NCBI RefSeq assembly: GCF_018688315.1
Contig: NZ_CP061315.1
Coordinates: 372,001-436,000, forward strand
DNA: 64,000 nucleotides
Direction: 5' to 3'
Source of the DNA: Polynucleobacter sp. AP-Kolm-20A-A1
Lineage (GTDB): Bacteria; Pseudomonadota; Gammaproteobacteria; Burkholderiales; Burkholderiaceae
The position numbers were made by a program, and so were the translations under genes. Of the stretch, positions 63,404-64,000 are shown piece after piece (position 1 is the first letter of the stretch; each line of letters opens with the position of its first letter). The notes beneath the pieces are model-generated. The model was not told the DNA's origin. It saw only the letters and a program-made list of their open reading frames with translations, and searched no databases.

Positions 63404-63510
63404 GATGGAGTGTTAGGGGTTTTCTCTAATTTGCCCTGCGGCAGGAATAATTGGGTTATAAAGATGGTACTCATTCATTAATTTAAAGCCTAAAAAATAA
63501 AGGAGACAAA

Positions 63511-64000
63511 ATGAGTCAACAACTGGACACCAGTCTGACTGGTTTTTATAAGGTCATGAACCCCAAGGAAAAGAAAACCTTTTGGGGATGTTTCTTGGGC
63601 TGGGCATTAGACGGCATGGACTTCATGATTTACCCCTTAGTAATTGGAACCATTATTGCAGTATGGCAGGTTGATCGCGGCATGGCTGGTCTTGCAGTAA
63701 CTGGAACTCTTTTGGCCTCAGCTTTTGGTGGATGGTTTGCAGGTTACTTGGCCGATCGAATCGGTCGCGTTCGCACACTTCAGTTCACGATTCTTTGGTT
63801 CTCTAGCTTTAGTTTAATTTGCGCATTCACACAAGACTTTAATCAACTCATGGTTGCTCGCGCACTCTTGGGTTTTGGTTTTGGTGGTGAGTGGGCTGCT
63901 GGTGCGGTTTTGATGGGCGAAACTATTCGCGCTGAATATCGTGGTCGTGCTGTAGGTACTGTTCAGTCAGCATGGGCGGTAGGTTGGGGCGCTGCAGTTC
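63511..64000 (+). CDS. MFS transporter, 5' part
   Basis: The frame runs from an ATG with a strong AAGGAG site to the end of the window. The 163 visible residues start MSQQLDTSLTGFYKVMNPKE. They include helix 1 (GWALDGMDFMIYPLVIGTII), the MFS loop GYLADRIGRVRTL and the helix 4-5 signature GFGFGGEWAAGAVLMGE. This pattern is close to MFS carriers for organic or aromatic acids. It is divergent from pxpBC; whether it imports a substrate for the 5-oxoprolinase is speculation. Confidence 0.88.
   Translation, partial: MSQQLDTSLTGFYKVMNPKEKKTFWGCFLGWALDGMDFMIYPLVIGTIIAVWQVDRGMAGLAVTGTLLASAFGGWFAGYLADRIGRVRTLQFTILWFSSFSLICAFTQDFNQLMVARALLGFGFGGEWAAGAVLMGETIRAEYRGRAVGTVQSAWAVGWGAAV

Noticed and set aside
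1..64000. CRISPR arrays, insertion sequences or prophage
   Set aside because: No arrays of short repeats with spacers, no transposase-like proteins and no phage genes were seen. The intein is the only mobile element recognised.

Overview
The window looks like a chromosome segment of a betaproteobacterium in Burkholderiales, most likely Polynucleobacter or a close relative. The grounds are the gene orders rpmF-plsX-fabHDG-acpP-fabF, lepA-lepB-rnc-era-recO-pdxJ-acpS-nagZ and rpsF-priB-rpsR-rplI-dnaB, an EF-P carrying Arg32 next to its rhamnosyltransferase EarP, hom-thrC-moeA-moaD-moaE-clpB, moderate G+C and very tight gene packing. The genus is inferred from gene content and order, not from a database search.

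Layout. 1-0.6 kb: 3' part of a 2-hydroxyacid dehydrogenase. 0.6-7.2 kb, minus strand: rne with a long structured leader, then moaA-mobA-moeA (molybdenum cofactor) and a small membrane protein. 7.2-9.9 kb: rluC, a HAD phosphatase and sppA. 10-11.4 kb: a methyltransferase and a Maf nucleotide pyrophosphatase. 11.4-17.7 kb: DUF177 gene, rpmF and the fatty acid synthesis genes. 17.8-26.7 kb: a DegP-type protease directly after fabF, then lepA to nagZ. 26.8-31 kb: efp and earP against uvrC-pgsA. 31.1-33.8 kb: tRNA-Gly, tRNA-Cys, a lipoprotein, lexA and an asparaginase. 33.8-38 kb: S6 operon ending in dnaB. 38-40.5 kb: a small repeat protein and an autotransporter. 40.5-50.6 kb, minus strand: a split-arnA L-Ara4N lipid A locus followed by bcp, phoH and an NlpC/P60 lipoprotein. 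50.6-56.7 kb: alaA-hom-thrC-moeA-moaD-moaE. 57-59.7 kb: clpB behind a sigma-32-type promoter. 59.7-64 kb: an MFS transporter, 5-oxoprolinase genes (pxpB-pxpC fused, pxpA) and the start of another MFS transporter.

Most of the window is housekeeping. The most striking element is a 352-residue intein inside DnaB, placed between the Lys and Thr of the Walker A motif. It starts with Ala and carries Trp66, Cys332 and Thr350 in the positions that define class 3 inteins, and it has both LAGLIDADG motifs. Other points of interest are RNA-level and overlap features: a two-tier hairpin in the rpsF leader, a roughly 380-nt rne leader, a near-leaderless lexA with an SOS-like box touching the start codon, an intrinsic-terminator hairpin just before the phoH ribosome site, a second one inside the signal-peptide codons of the nlpC gene, and earP/uvrC start codons that share a 4-bp palindrome.

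Genes that work together: MoaA, MoaD, MoaE, MobA and two MoeA paralogs from two separate loci in molybdenum cofactor synthesis; PlsX-FabH-FabD-FabG-AcpP-FabF with AcpS, 9 kb away, which activates AcpP; EarP modifying EF-P; ArnA (two genes), ArnB, ArnC, ArnD and ArnT making and attaching L-Ara4N; AlaA-Hom-ThrC in amino acid metabolism; PxpA and PxpBC degrading 5-oxoproline.
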